Shown one piece after another: positions 1 to 6,305 of a stretch of DNA of 22,679 nucleotides (its first letter is position 1; each line of letters starts with the position of its first letter). Position numbers and translations under genes: made by a program. The notes below the pieces were generated by a model, which worked only from the letters and a program-made list of their open reading frames with translations, was not told where the DNA came from and searched no databases. Origin of the DNA: Clostridiales bacterium (lineage in GTDB: Bacteria > Bacillota > Clostridia > Oscillospirales > Butyricicoccaceae); the NCBI GenBank assembly GCA_019420045.1, contig JAHZHY010000034.1, positions 1 through 22,679 of the forward strand, given 5' to 3'.

Positions 1-379
1 CCACCAGCAAAATACGCTTGCCCCGCATCATTTCCGCGTCGGCCGTGTCCAGATACAGGCTTTGTTTGCCCCGGGTGGTGATGGAGTGAACGCTCACTTC
101 AAAAATGCCGGTCATATAGAGTTTGGGCTTTTTCCGGGCCACAAAATAGTGGCGGTCGCCGTTCTGACGGGCCATTTCGTGGGCCAGGGGAATGCCCTTG
201 GCCTCGGCGGTGATGATGTAATCGTATTCCGGAGCCCGCTCCAGCAAGGCTTTGGCACAGGCCACCGTCAGGGGTGCGTCGCCAAAAATGACAAAGGCCC
301 CGATGGACAGGTTTTCATTCACCGGACAGATGGGCAGCTGACGCTCCAGACCGGCGATGGTCATGGTGTGATAATGCAT
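1..379 (-). CDS. Phosphoribosyltransferase family protein, purine type (partial, 3' end off window)
   Basis: About 126 N-terminal residues are present and the gene runs off the left edge. The translation starts MHYHTMTIAGLERQLPI and continues through EYDYIITAEAKGIPLAHEMA and HYFVARKKPKLYM to RGKRILLV. This order matches adenine/xanthine-type phosphoribosyltransferases (type I PRT fold), where the RILLV strand leads straight into the PRPP-binding loop; that loop lies outside the window. Such enzymes join a purine base to PRPP to make the nucleotide in the cytoplasm. The start is the ATG at 379, with an AAAAGGGG stretch about 10 nt upstream and a good promoter behind it. The gene diverges from a purine permease, which supports a salvage role. 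Whether the base is adenine, xanthine or guanine cannot be decided from the fragment. Confidence 0.8.
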   Translation of the reverse strand, partial: MHYHTMTIAGLERQLPICPVNENLSIGAFVIFGDAPLTVACAKALLERAPEYDYIITAEAKGIPLAHEMARQNGDRHYFVARKKPKLYMTGIFEVSVHSITTRGKQSLYLDTADAEMMRGKRILLV

Positions 380-439
380 GGCGATAACGCCCCTTTTCGC
401 TGATTTTCAGAGAGAAACAGACAGGCTCCCTCCGGGCAT

Positions 440-468
440 ATTATACCGGCTTTCGGTAAAAAGCTCAA
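440..468 (-). promoter_or_regulatory. Sigma-A-type promoter for the phosphoribosyltransferase gene
   Basis: Read on the minus strand, TTGAGC (463-468) and a perfect TATAAT (440-445) are separated by exactly 17 bp. Transcription would start near 433 and give a leader of about 55 nt before the ATG at 379. No purine riboswitch core is visible in this short leader. Confidence 0.7.
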
Positions 469-553
469 GAGAAGGCGATATTTTTGGGAAAAAAAGAGAA
501 GAATGCGAATAAAATGTGAATTTTTTATGAAAAATTCCAGCTTGCTTTTTTCC

Positions 554-572
554 TTAGTCTCTTGTAGACTAA
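554..572. promoter_or_regulatory. Perfect 7-bp inverted repeat upstream of the permease, possible operator
   Basis: TTAGTCT-cttgt-AGACTAA is a perfect inverted repeat with a 5-nt spacer, 70 nt before the permease start. A weak promoter overlaps it (TTGCTT at 542-547, 17 bp, TAGACT at 565-570), and a second -10-like TAAAAT lies at 510-515. The placement fits a repressor operator or a short 5'UTR hairpin. No repressor family is recognised from it. Confidence 0.35.
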
Positions 573-641
573 AGTCGGTGAGCCATTCCCCTCTGTCCGG
601 ATGGGCTGGCTTTCCAAATATTTTTTGGAGGTATTTCGTCC

Positions 642-2084
642 ATGAGCCAAATGGAAAAGCTCTTCAAGCTGAAACAAAATGGCACTACCGTCCGGACCGA
701 GATCGTGGCAGGTCTATCCACCTTTATGACCATGGCCTACATTGTGGCCCTCAATCCCAACCTGCTTACCGGGTTTGGCGCAAACGGCGGCCAGACACTG
801 TGGAATGCGGTGTTTATGGCTACAGTGCTGTCGGCGGGTATCGGCACATTGGTGATGGCCTTTGCGGCTAACAAGCCTTTTGCCATGGCCCCTGGCATGG
901 GTCTCAACAGCTTCTTTGCCCTGGTGGTGGGAAACATCGCCGCCATGACCGGAATGGAGTACACCGGTGCTTACAATGCTGCTCTTTGCATCATTCTGGT
1001 GGAGGGCATCTTGTTCCTGGTGCTGTCCTTCCTGCGGGTGCGGGAAAAGATCGTGGAGGCCATCCCTCTGGGTGTGCGTATGGGCATCGCCCCGGGCATT
1101 GGCCTGATGCTGATGAACATCGGCTTCGGTTCCAACGCCGGTGTGTATACAAAAGACGGCGGTCCCTTCTATATGCTGGGCACCTTCTTCACAAACCTCA
1201 CTTCTTCCATCACCCGGGACACCATGGGTAAGGAAGGCTATGCCACCATGGTGCTCTATGTAGTCACCACATTGGTGGGACTCTTTGCCATCGTGGCCAT
1301 GAACCACAAGGGCATCAAGGGCTCTGTGCTTTATGGTATGCTGGTGGCCGCTGTGGTTTACTGGGTGGGCGGCTTTATCTTCCTGGATGGATTTGCTCCC
1401 TTTGCTTCTCTGAAGGATGCTTCTTTTGTGCCCCCCTTCGCCGACATGATGAACACCACCTTTATGAAGTTTGATTTCGCCGACTTCTTCCAGATCGGCT
1501 GGGCTACTTCTGTGATGCTTATTATCACTTTCTGCATGATTGATATGTTTGACACCATCGGCACCCTGGTGGGAACTGCCAGCCGTGCGGGTATGCTGGA
1601 CAAGGAAGGCAAAATGCCCCAGATGAAGCAGGCCCTGGTGGCCGATGCAGTGGGTACTCTGGCTGGCTCCATCACCGGCACATCTACCGTTACCACTTTT
1701 GTGGAATCTGCTTCCGGCGTGGAGGCCGGCGGCCGTACCGGTCTGACCAGCCTGACCACTGGTGTGCTCTTCCTGCTTTGCATGTTTATTGCTCCCATCG
1801 CCGCGCTGATCCCGGCTCCGGCCACTTCCGCCGCCCTGATCTATGTGGGCGTGCTGATGATCGGCGGGCTGAAAAACATCGACTGGAACGATATCAGCCA
1901 GGTTGTGCCTGTGGCGCTGATGCTCATTTTTATGCCTGTTACCGGTTCCATCGGCCATGGCATCGGCATCGCTCTCATCGCCTATACCGCCATCAAGCTG
2001 TGCTGCGGCAAGGCCAAGGAGGTCACTGTGCTGACCTATGTGCTGGCCGTCCTCTTCCTGCTCAAGTTCTTCCTGGTGGTCTAA
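642..2084 (+). CDS. NCS2 family purine permease (AzgA/PbuG-like)
   Basis: A 480-residue, very hydrophobic membrane protein with many predicted transmembrane segments, the usual size for the AzgA/PbuG branch of NCS2 nucleobase transporters. These import adenine, guanine or hypoxanthine, generally by proton symport. Family signatures are GMGLNSFFAL near residue 89, FDTIGTLVGTASRAG near 303 and GTSTVTTFVESASGVEAGGR near 346, the last two forming the substrate and ion path in this branch. The ATG is preceded by GGAGG at 627-631. The gene stands alone, diverging from a purine-type phosphoribosyltransferase, and ends at a strong terminator. Exact substrate preference is not readable from sequence. 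Confidence 0.93.
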   Translation: MSQMEKLFKLKQNGTTVRTEIVAGLSTFMTMAYIVALNPNLLTGFGANGGQTLWNAVFMATVLSAGIGTLVMAFAANKPFAMAPGMGLNSFFALVVGNIAAMTGMEYTGAYNAALCIILVEGILFLVLSFLRVREKIVEAIPLGVRMGIAPGIGLMLMNIGFGSNAGVYTKDGGPFYMLGTFFTNLTSSITRDTMGKEGYATMVLYVVTTLVGLFAIVAMNHKGIKGSVLYGMLVAAVVYWVGGFIFLDGFAPFASLKDASFVPPFADMMNTTFMKFDFADFFQIGWATSVMLIITFCMIDMFDTIGTLVGTASRAGMLDKEGKMPQMKQALVADAVGTLAGSITGTSTVTTFVESASGVEAGGRTGLTSLTTGVLFLLCMFIAPIAALIPAPATSAALIYVGVLMIGGLKNIDWNDISQVVPVALMLIFMPVTGSIGHGIGIALIAYTAIKLCCGKAKEVTVLTYVLAVLFLLKFFLVV

Positions 2085-2098
2085 GTTTTTAAAATTCA

Positions 2099-2129
2099 AA
2101 AAACCGGCGGAGTTTATCCGCCGGTTTTT
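2099..2129. terminator. Bidirectional intrinsic terminator
   Basis: A 13-bp stem with core AAACCGGCGGA / TCCGCCGGTTT (2101-2111 and 2117-2127) has a 5-nt GTTTA loop and a T-rich flank after it. The complementary A-rich flank (2091-2100) gives a U-tract on the minus strand as well. It lies between the convergent permease and deacetylase genes and can serve both. Confidence 0.9.
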
Positions 2130-2132
2130 GTT

Positions 2133-3029
2133 TTAGACCCCTTCTGTAGCTTCCAGCTGCATCCGGGCGAAAAAGTCCTGGGAGGACAGGCCGTGGGGCC
2201 GGTTGAAACGCCCCAGGAGAAACAAGGAAGAAGGGTCCCTGGTAATGCGGGACACCCGGCTTTCACAGCTGAGAGTAATCTGATACCCTAGGCTTTTTAA
2301 AATTTTTTCGCTTTGGGCGGTGTAAAACCCAAAGGGATAGGCGTACAGCGTGGGTTCTTTCCCTGTGACATCGGTGATGGCCTGATGGATCTTTTGGGTG
2401 TCTGCGGTAAAAACCTGAGCATAGTGTTCGTCGGTTTCTCCCGATAACCTTTTGGCCCCTGAGCGGCTTTCCTTTCCTGCGGCATCGTGCATATTATAGC
2501 TGTGGCTGCCGATGGATACATAGGGGGATTGGGAAAGGGTTTTCACCTGGTCCCAATCCAAATGGGAATAGTTCAGGTGACGGACGGCATCGGGCTGGGA
2601 ATACAGGTCAGAGTAGCGGCCGATGACGCTGACCACGGCAGGCATCTGGTATTTTTGCAGCAGGGGATAGGCATTGGCAAAAAAGCTTTCATAGCCATCG
2701 TCAAAGGTGAGCAGAATGGGGTTCTGGGGGAGTTCGCCCTCTCCGGCGGCGTAAGCGATGAGCTGATCGGGGGAGACAGGGGTGTAGCCTGCTTTTTGCA
2801 GCCATTGAAGGTCGCTTTCCAGCTCCTGACGGGAGATCACATAATCCCCCAAAAGGCTGCTGTCCTCTTCCAACACATGATGATACATCACCACCGGCAC
2901 ATCCACCCCTTCCTCACTGCTGACGGTGAGAAAGGGAGAACCTGGTTTGGGCCAGGCCAGCGCGAACAGAAAGCAAAGAAGGGAGAACAGGGCTGCGTAG
3001 CACCAGGGCTTTTGCCAAAACTTCTTCAA
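2133..3029 (-). CDS. Polysaccharide deacetylase family protein, membrane anchored
   Basis: 298 residues from a TTG start at 3029. An AAAAGGAGG Shine-Dalgarno (3037-3045) lies 7 nt upstream of that TTG; an in-frame ATG at 3074 lacks any binding site. The N-terminus is basic, followed by one hydrophobic segment (about residues 10-26), so the protein is probably membrane anchored with an extracellular catalytic domain. The NodB fold is marked by MYHHV (48-52), TFDDGY (108-113) and a metal-binding HSxxxH (176-181). Family members remove N-acetyl groups from cell-wall or exopolysaccharide sugars; the substrate here is unknown. It follows plsC by 86 nt and is probably transcribed with it. The junction hairpin is described separately. 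Confidence 0.88.
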   Translation of the reverse strand: MKKFWQKPWCYAALFSLLCFLFALAWPKPGSPFLTVSSEEGVDVPVVMYHHVLEEDSSLLGDYVISRQELESDLQWLQKAGYTPVSPDQLIAYAAGEGELPQNPILLTFDDGYESFFANAYPLLQKYQMPAVVSVIGRYSDLYSQPDAVRHLNYSHLDWDQVKTLSQSPYVSIGSHSYNMHDAAGKESRSGAKRLSGETDEHYAQVFTADTQKIHQAITDVTGKEPTLYAYPFGFYTAQSEKILKSLGYQITLSCESRVSRITRDPSSLFLLGRFNRPHGLSSQDFFARMQLEATEGV

Positions 3030-3031
3030 AA

Positions 3032-3088
3032 AAAGGCCTCCTTTTGAAGCAATCCATGGGAAATGGATATGCACAGAAGAAGGCCTTT
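3032..3088 (-). promoter_or_regulatory. Terminator-like hairpin that buries the deacetylase Shine-Dalgarno
   Basis: On the minus-strand RNA, AAAGGCCTTCTT (3088-3077) can pair with AAGGAGGCCTTT (3043-3032), 12 bp with one G-U pair. The second arm contains the AAGGAGG ribosome binding site of the following gene and runs into a stretch of T residues down to 3028. The loop holds a further ATCCAT/ATGGAT hairpin. It could end plsC transcripts or block translation of the deacetylase. Confidence 0.5.
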
Positions 3089-3115
3089 ATGTGTTTTGGG
3101 AAAGAGAACGGAGGT

Positions 3116-3832
3116 TTACATTTTTTCTTTTTCTTCCACGATAAGCTGACGAATGTGACTATCCAGATCTTTCAGCTCTTCCCGACTGAGTTGGGCGGTG
3201 TGCACCGGGGGCAGGAACTTGATGCGCACCGTGGCCGGATGGATCCAGAAACCGTGGGCTTCCATCACCTTATATGAGCCGCTGATGCACAGGGGAACAA
3301 TGGGTACCTTGGCTTTGGAAGCCGCCCGGAAGGCGCCGGTTTTGAAGGGGCCCACCTGTTCGCCGCGGCTGCGGGTGCCTTCGGGGAAAATGAGCATGCT
3401 GTACCCTTCTTCCAGAAGAGCGGTGGCTTTGCCCAAAGATTCCACTGCCTTGCGGGGATTGCTCCGGTCCACAAAAACGCAGTGGAGTAATTTCATCCAG
3501 CTGCGGATAAAAGGAACCTTTTCCAGCTCTTTTTTGGCCAGAACGCCGCAGGGCTTGGGCAGATAACCCAGCATCAGGGGAATGTCGAAATTACCCTGAT
3601 GGTTGCCTACATAGACCACGGCCCCCTGAGGAATGTTCTGGAGACCGGTGATCTCCACCTTGACGCCAGCCGCTTTCAAGAGCCGCCGGGCCCATTTCCG
3701 CACGGCCTCTTCCATAATGGCGTCGCTTTCTTTGATGCGCCCCTGGGCGGTGAGCTTTTTGCACCGGTAGAACTTGGGCAGCACAGCCACCAGATAGGCC
3801 CAGAAATAAATAAACCAAAGGATTGTTCGCAT
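3116..3832 (-). CDS. plsC: 1-acyl-sn-glycerol-3-phosphate acyltransferase
   Basis: 238 residues starting MRTILWFIYFWAYLVAVLP, an N-terminal hydrophobic stretch typical of membrane-associated PlsC. The acyltransferase block is clear: NHQGNFD (the HX4D catalytic motif) near residue 82 and FPEGTRSR near 152, followed by the VPIVPLCISG strand. The enzyme adds the second acyl chain to lysophosphatidic acid, giving phosphatidic acid for membrane phospholipids, on the cytoplasmic face. The start ATG at 3832 has a weak GGGGG site 6-7 nt upstream and a near-consensus promoter; the frame stays open much further upstream only because it runs antisense to the peptidase gene. Length matches the family. 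Confidence 0.92.
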   Translation of the reverse strand: MRTILWFIYFWAYLVAVLPKFYRCKKLTAQGRIKESDAIMEEAVRKWARRLLKAAGVKVEITGLQNIPQGAVVYVGNHQGNFDIPLMLGYLPKPCGVLAKKELEKVPFIRSWMKLLHCVFVDRSNPRKAVESLGKATALLEEGYSMLIFPEGTRSRGEQVGPFKTGAFRAASKAKVPIVPLCISGSYKVMEAHGFWIHPATVRIKFLPPVHTAQLSREELKDLDSHIRQLIVEEKEKM

Positions 3833-3868
3833 AAAATACCCCCACAGGTTGTTTTTGTCGCTTTGTAT

Positions 3869-3897
3869 ATTGTAACCCATACGGCCTCTGGTGTCAA
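3869..3897 (-). promoter_or_regulatory. Near-consensus sigma-A promoter for plsC
   Basis: On the minus strand a perfect TTGACA (3892-3897) is followed after 17 bp by TACAAT (3869-3874), placing the start site about 30 nt upstream of the plsC ATG. It lies back to back with the peptidase promoter, only 5 bp away. Confidence 0.8.
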
Positions 3898-3902
3898 AAG
3901 CC

Positions 3903-3931
3903 TTGCCTTTTTGGGACAAGGGGTCTACAAT
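3903..3931 (+). promoter_or_regulatory. Sigma-A-type promoter for the M20 peptidase
   Basis: TTGCCT (3903-3908), a 17-bp spacer and TACAAT (3926-3931) precede the ATG at 3962 by about 30 nt. The arrangement mirrors the divergent plsC promoter. Confidence 0.65.
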
Positions 3932-3961
3932 GGAACAAAAAGCGAAAGGGCGGTACTTTTT

Positions 3962-5098
3962 ATGGACGAGCAGGGAAAGCGTATCAAAGAATATGTGGAA
4001 GCCCATGGGCAGGAGATCATCGGGGATCTGGTGGAGCTGACCAAAGCCCAGTCTCCCACCACCTGCAAGGAGCTGGCCGATGCCTGCGGCCAGAAGATCC
4101 GGGAGCTGGTGAAAGAGCGGGTGGGCATCGACGGAACAATCTATCCCCAGGAAAAACGGGGCGACCATATGAGCTTCACCCTGGGCGAGCAGCCGGAGCA
4201 GATTCTGATGCTGGCCCATTTCGATACCGTTTGGGACAAAGATGCTCTGCCTCTCAAGCAGGAGGGGGATGTGCTTTATGGTCCAGGAGCTTACGATATG
4301 AAGGCCGGACTGGTATCGGCCATCTGGGCCATGAAGATCTGCAAGGAGCTGGGGCTGCCTTTGCAGAAGCGGCTGTGCCTGCTGTGCAATTCCGATGAAG
4401 AGGTGGGCAGCGGTACTTCCCAGGCTCTCATTGAGGAAAAGGCAAGAGAGAGCGTGGCAGCTTTGTGTCTGGAGCCCAGCCAGGGCCAGACGGGCAATCT
4501 GAAAACCGCTCGGAAGGGAACCGGCAAATATGTGGTCACTATCCATGGCCGGGCGGCCCATGCGGGCAATGAGCCGGAAAAGGGTGTCAGCGCTCTGGAA
4601 GAAGCAGCCCGGATCATTCTGTTCCTCCACAACCTCACCGATCTGGAGAAGGGAACCACCGTCAATGTGGGCGTGATCCATGGCGGCACCCGGGCCAACA
4701 TCGTGGCGGCCCAGGCGGAGATGGAGATCGATGTGCGCACCTGGACCATGGAAGAGGCTCAGCGCATCGACGGCATCATCAAGGGGCTGAAGCCCAGCCG
4801 GGAAGAGATCACTCTGGAAATAGAGGGAGATATCGGCCGTCCGGCGTTGGAGTTTACTCCTAAAAATCAGCAGCTGTTTGCCCTGGCGCAGAAAACTGCA
4901 GAAGAGATGGGTCTTTCTGTGGAAGGAGCCTTTGTGGGCGGCGGCAGCGATGGCAACTTTACTTCGGCTCTGGGCGTTCCCACTCTGGACGGTCTGGGAG
5001 CTGTGGGCCAGGGTGCCCATGCCCAGCATGAGCAGGTGCAGCTCAGTGCCTGGCTGGAACGGGTGGCTTTGCTGACCCAGCTGGTGACCCGGATATAA
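3962..5098 (+). CDS. M20 family metallopeptidase (glutamate carboxypeptidase/CPG2-like)
   Basis: 378 residues from the ATG at 3962, with AAAGGGCGG a little upstream. The two-zinc active site of M20 peptidases is intact: H86 and D88 in AHFDTVWD, bridging D112 in GAYDMKAG, general base E146 with E147 in SDEEVGS, E171 in CLEPS and a C-terminal His (H353) in GAHAQHE. The central segment HGRAAHAGNEPEKGVSALEEA (about 193-215) is the dimerisation lid domain. Order and length resemble carboxypeptidase G2-type enzymes, which trim C-terminal Glu or other amino acids from small peptides or conjugates. No signal peptide is seen, so it is probably cytoplasmic. The natural substrate is not predictable. The next gene starts 43 nt downstream and may be cotranscribed. 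Confidence 0.88.
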   Translation: MDEQGKRIKEYVEAHGQEIIGDLVELTKAQSPTTCKELADACGQKIRELVKERVGIDGTIYPQEKRGDHMSFTLGEQPEQILMLAHFDTVWDKDALPLKQEGDVLYGPGAYDMKAGLVSAIWAMKICKELGLPLQKRLCLLCNSDEEVGSGTSQALIEEKARESVAALCLEPSQGQTGNLKTARKGTGKYVVTIHGRAAHAGNEPEKGVSALEEAARIILFLHNLTDLEKGTTVNVGVIHGGTRANIVAAQAEMEIDVRTWTMEEAQRIDGIIKGLKPSREEITLEIEGDIGRPALEFTPKNQQLFALAQKTAEEMGLSVEGAFVGGGSDGNFTSALGVPTLDGLGAVGQGAHAQHEQVQLSAWLERVALLTQLVTRI

Positions 5099-5099
5099 T
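5072..5099 (+). promoter_or_regulatory. Possible promoter for the hydroxyacid dehydrogenase gene
   Basis: CTGACC (5072-5077), 16 bp and TATAAT (5094-5099) overlap the end of the peptidase gene. A second TATAAT lies at 5114-5119 without a matching -35. The AT-rich stretch stands out from its GC-rich surroundings, but the -35 is only a partial match, so this is tentative. Confidence 0.35.
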
Positions 5100-5141
5100 A
5101 AATATACATATTATATAATAAGGAAGAGACGGAGAAAAACC

Positions 5142-6068
5142 ATGAACAATCAAATCGTGGGAATCATCGGCGCTGGTCATGTGGGCAGCCATGTGGCCAT
5201 GAGCCTGGTGATCCAGGGAATCTGCCGCCGGGTGGTGCTCATCGATACTGATGAAAAGAAAGCCCGGGCCCAGGCTGACGACTTGATGGATGGCCTTTGT
5301 CATCTGCCTTGGCCGGTGGAGGTCAAGGCGGGGAGTTATGAAGACCTGAAAGAAGCCCAGGTGGTGGTGATGGCCGCTTGCGGCGCCGCTATCGAGGAAG
5401 ACCGGTTGCAGGAGCTGGCCGATACTTTGAAAGTGACCGAGGAAGTGGCTCCCCGGCTGAAAGAATGTGGCTTTCAGGGAGTGGTAGTCTCCATTTCCAA
5501 TCCTTGTGATGTGATCGCCCAGAAGATGTGGGAGATGACTGGCTTGCGGGTGCTGGGTACCGGTACGGCCCTGGATTCCGCCCGTTTCAGCCGGAGAGTG
5601 GCTGCTTTGTTGGGCGTGGCTCCCCAGAATGTGTGCGCCTATATGCTGGGCGAGCATGGTGACAGCCAGGTGGCGGCCTTGTCCCAGATCACGATCAGCG
5701 GCCAGCCCTTGGCACAATGGATGGAGCAGCATCCGGGGAAGATCACGAAGGAAGATCTGAAGAAGGCCGCCGAAGAGACGGTGGAAACCGGCTGGCAGAT
5801 CGTGCTGGGCAAAGGCTCCACCGAGTTTGGCGTGGCCTCGGCGGCCGCCGCCATCACCCGGGCCATCCTGCGGGACGAAAAGCGGGTGATGCCCTGTTCC
5901 GCCCTTCTCACCGGTCAGTATAGACAGAAAGATGTCTTTGCCAGCACCCTGTGTGTCATAGGCCGGGATGGGGCGGAAGAGGTGTGGCAGCTTCCGCTGG
6001 ATCAGGAAGAGGAAGAAGCTCTGGTTCACTCCTGTGAGATCATCCGCCGCTTTGTCAAAGAAAATTAA
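5142..6068 (+). CDS. L-2-hydroxyacid dehydrogenase of the lactate/malate family (L-2-hydroxyisocaproate dehydrogenase-like)
   Basis: 308 residues. The NAD-binding fold has GAGHVG (10-15) and D35 at the end of the second strand (VVLIDTD). Catalytic residues of the LDH family are present: R88, N120 in SNPCD, D145 and R148 in LDSARF, and H172 in GEHGDS. The substrate loop is unlike true L-LDH, which has a Q102 in an AGAxQKPGETR context; here it reads ACGAAIEEDRLQE. The DRLQE end resembles the GDRFAE of L-2-hydroxyisocaproate dehydrogenases, which reduce branched-chain 2-oxo acids. The enzyme likely reoxidises NADH in the cytoplasm using a 2-oxo acid; lactate dehydrogenase is the main alternative. 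The start ATG has GGAG 7 nt upstream. A hairpin follows the stop within 10 nt. Confidence 0.88.
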   Translation: MNNQIVGIIGAGHVGSHVAMSLVIQGICRRVVLIDTDEKKARAQADDLMDGLCHLPWPVEVKAGSYEDLKEAQVVVMAACGAAIEEDRLQELADTLKVTEEVAPRLKECGFQGVVVSISNPCDVIAQKMWEMTGLRVLGTGTALDSARFSRRVAALLGVAPQNVCAYMLGEHGDSQVAALSQITISGQPLAQWMEQHPGKITKEDLKKAAEETVETGWQIVLGKGSTEFGVASAAAAITRAILRDEKRVMPCSALLTGQYRQKDVFASTLCVIGRDGAEEVWQLPLDQEEEEALVHSCEIIRRFVKEN

Positions 6069-6074
6069 ATGCTG

Positions 6075-6105
6075 CAAGAGCCTTGGGAATCACTCCCAAG
6101 GCTCT
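6075..6105 (+). terminator. Stem-loop after the dehydrogenase gene, probable terminator
   Basis: AGAGCCTTGGGA (6077-6088) and TCCCAAGGCTCT (6094-6105) form a perfect 12-bp stem with a 5-nt loop, 8 nt after the stop codon. The downstream tract (CTGTTTGTGG) is only weakly T-rich, so termination may be inefficient. Confidence 0.6.
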
Positions 6106-6252
6106 CTGTTTGTGGAAAAGCGGTGCGGCAAAAGAAAGCTTGCTTCTCTGTTCTTTTAATCTGCAAAAAGCCTCGACCTGTGCGTGGCTTTTTGCACCTA
6201 TCAAGGGGCAAGTGTGCGCCAAAGGCGTGCACGCAGACCCTTGCAAAAATTC

Positions 6253-6277
6253 AAAAAAGTGGCGAAGGACACTTTTT
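6253..6277 (-). terminator. Intrinsic terminator for the PdaA-like gene
   Basis: Read on the minus strand, AAAAAGTG (6277-6270), an 8-nt loop and CACTTTTTT (6261-6253) form an 8-bp stem with a U-tract, followed by another T-rich stretch. It lies about 28 nt past the PdaA-like stop codon. Confidence 0.7.
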
Positions 6278-6305
6278 GCTACGCTCCCAAGGCTCTTGTT
6301 TTTGC

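Larger units (their letters stand above)
6075..6298. repeat. Hairpin-rich 224-bp intergenic element bounded by 14-bp inverted repeats
   Basis: CAAGAGCCTTGGGA (6075-6088) reappears as its exact reverse complement at 6285-6298, so the gap between the convergent dehydrogenase and PdaA-like genes has terminal inverted repeats. Inside are an 11-bp perfect stem TGCAAAAAGCC/GGCTTTTTGCA (6162-6172, 6186-6196), a CAAGGG/CCCTTG pair (6202-6207, 6238-6243) with a GCGTGCACGC palindrome (6225-6234), and the 8-bp stem at 6254-6277. There is no coding potential. It may be a miniature mobile or extragenic repeat, or simply clustered terminators. Confidence 0.45.

Noticed and set aside
480..641. Purine riboswitch upstream of the permease
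   Set aside because: The conserved purine aptamer core sequences are not found; only a short hairpin and a weak promoter are visible.
714..2099. Long open frame antisense to the purine permease
   Set aside because: It has no binding site, is extremely His/Gly/Asp-rich and mirrors the codon bias of the clear permease on the other strand.
3833..5029. N-terminal extension of plsC to 637 residues
   Set aside because: The extension is antisense to the M20 peptidase; the acyltransferase begins at 3832 just downstream of a near-consensus promoter.
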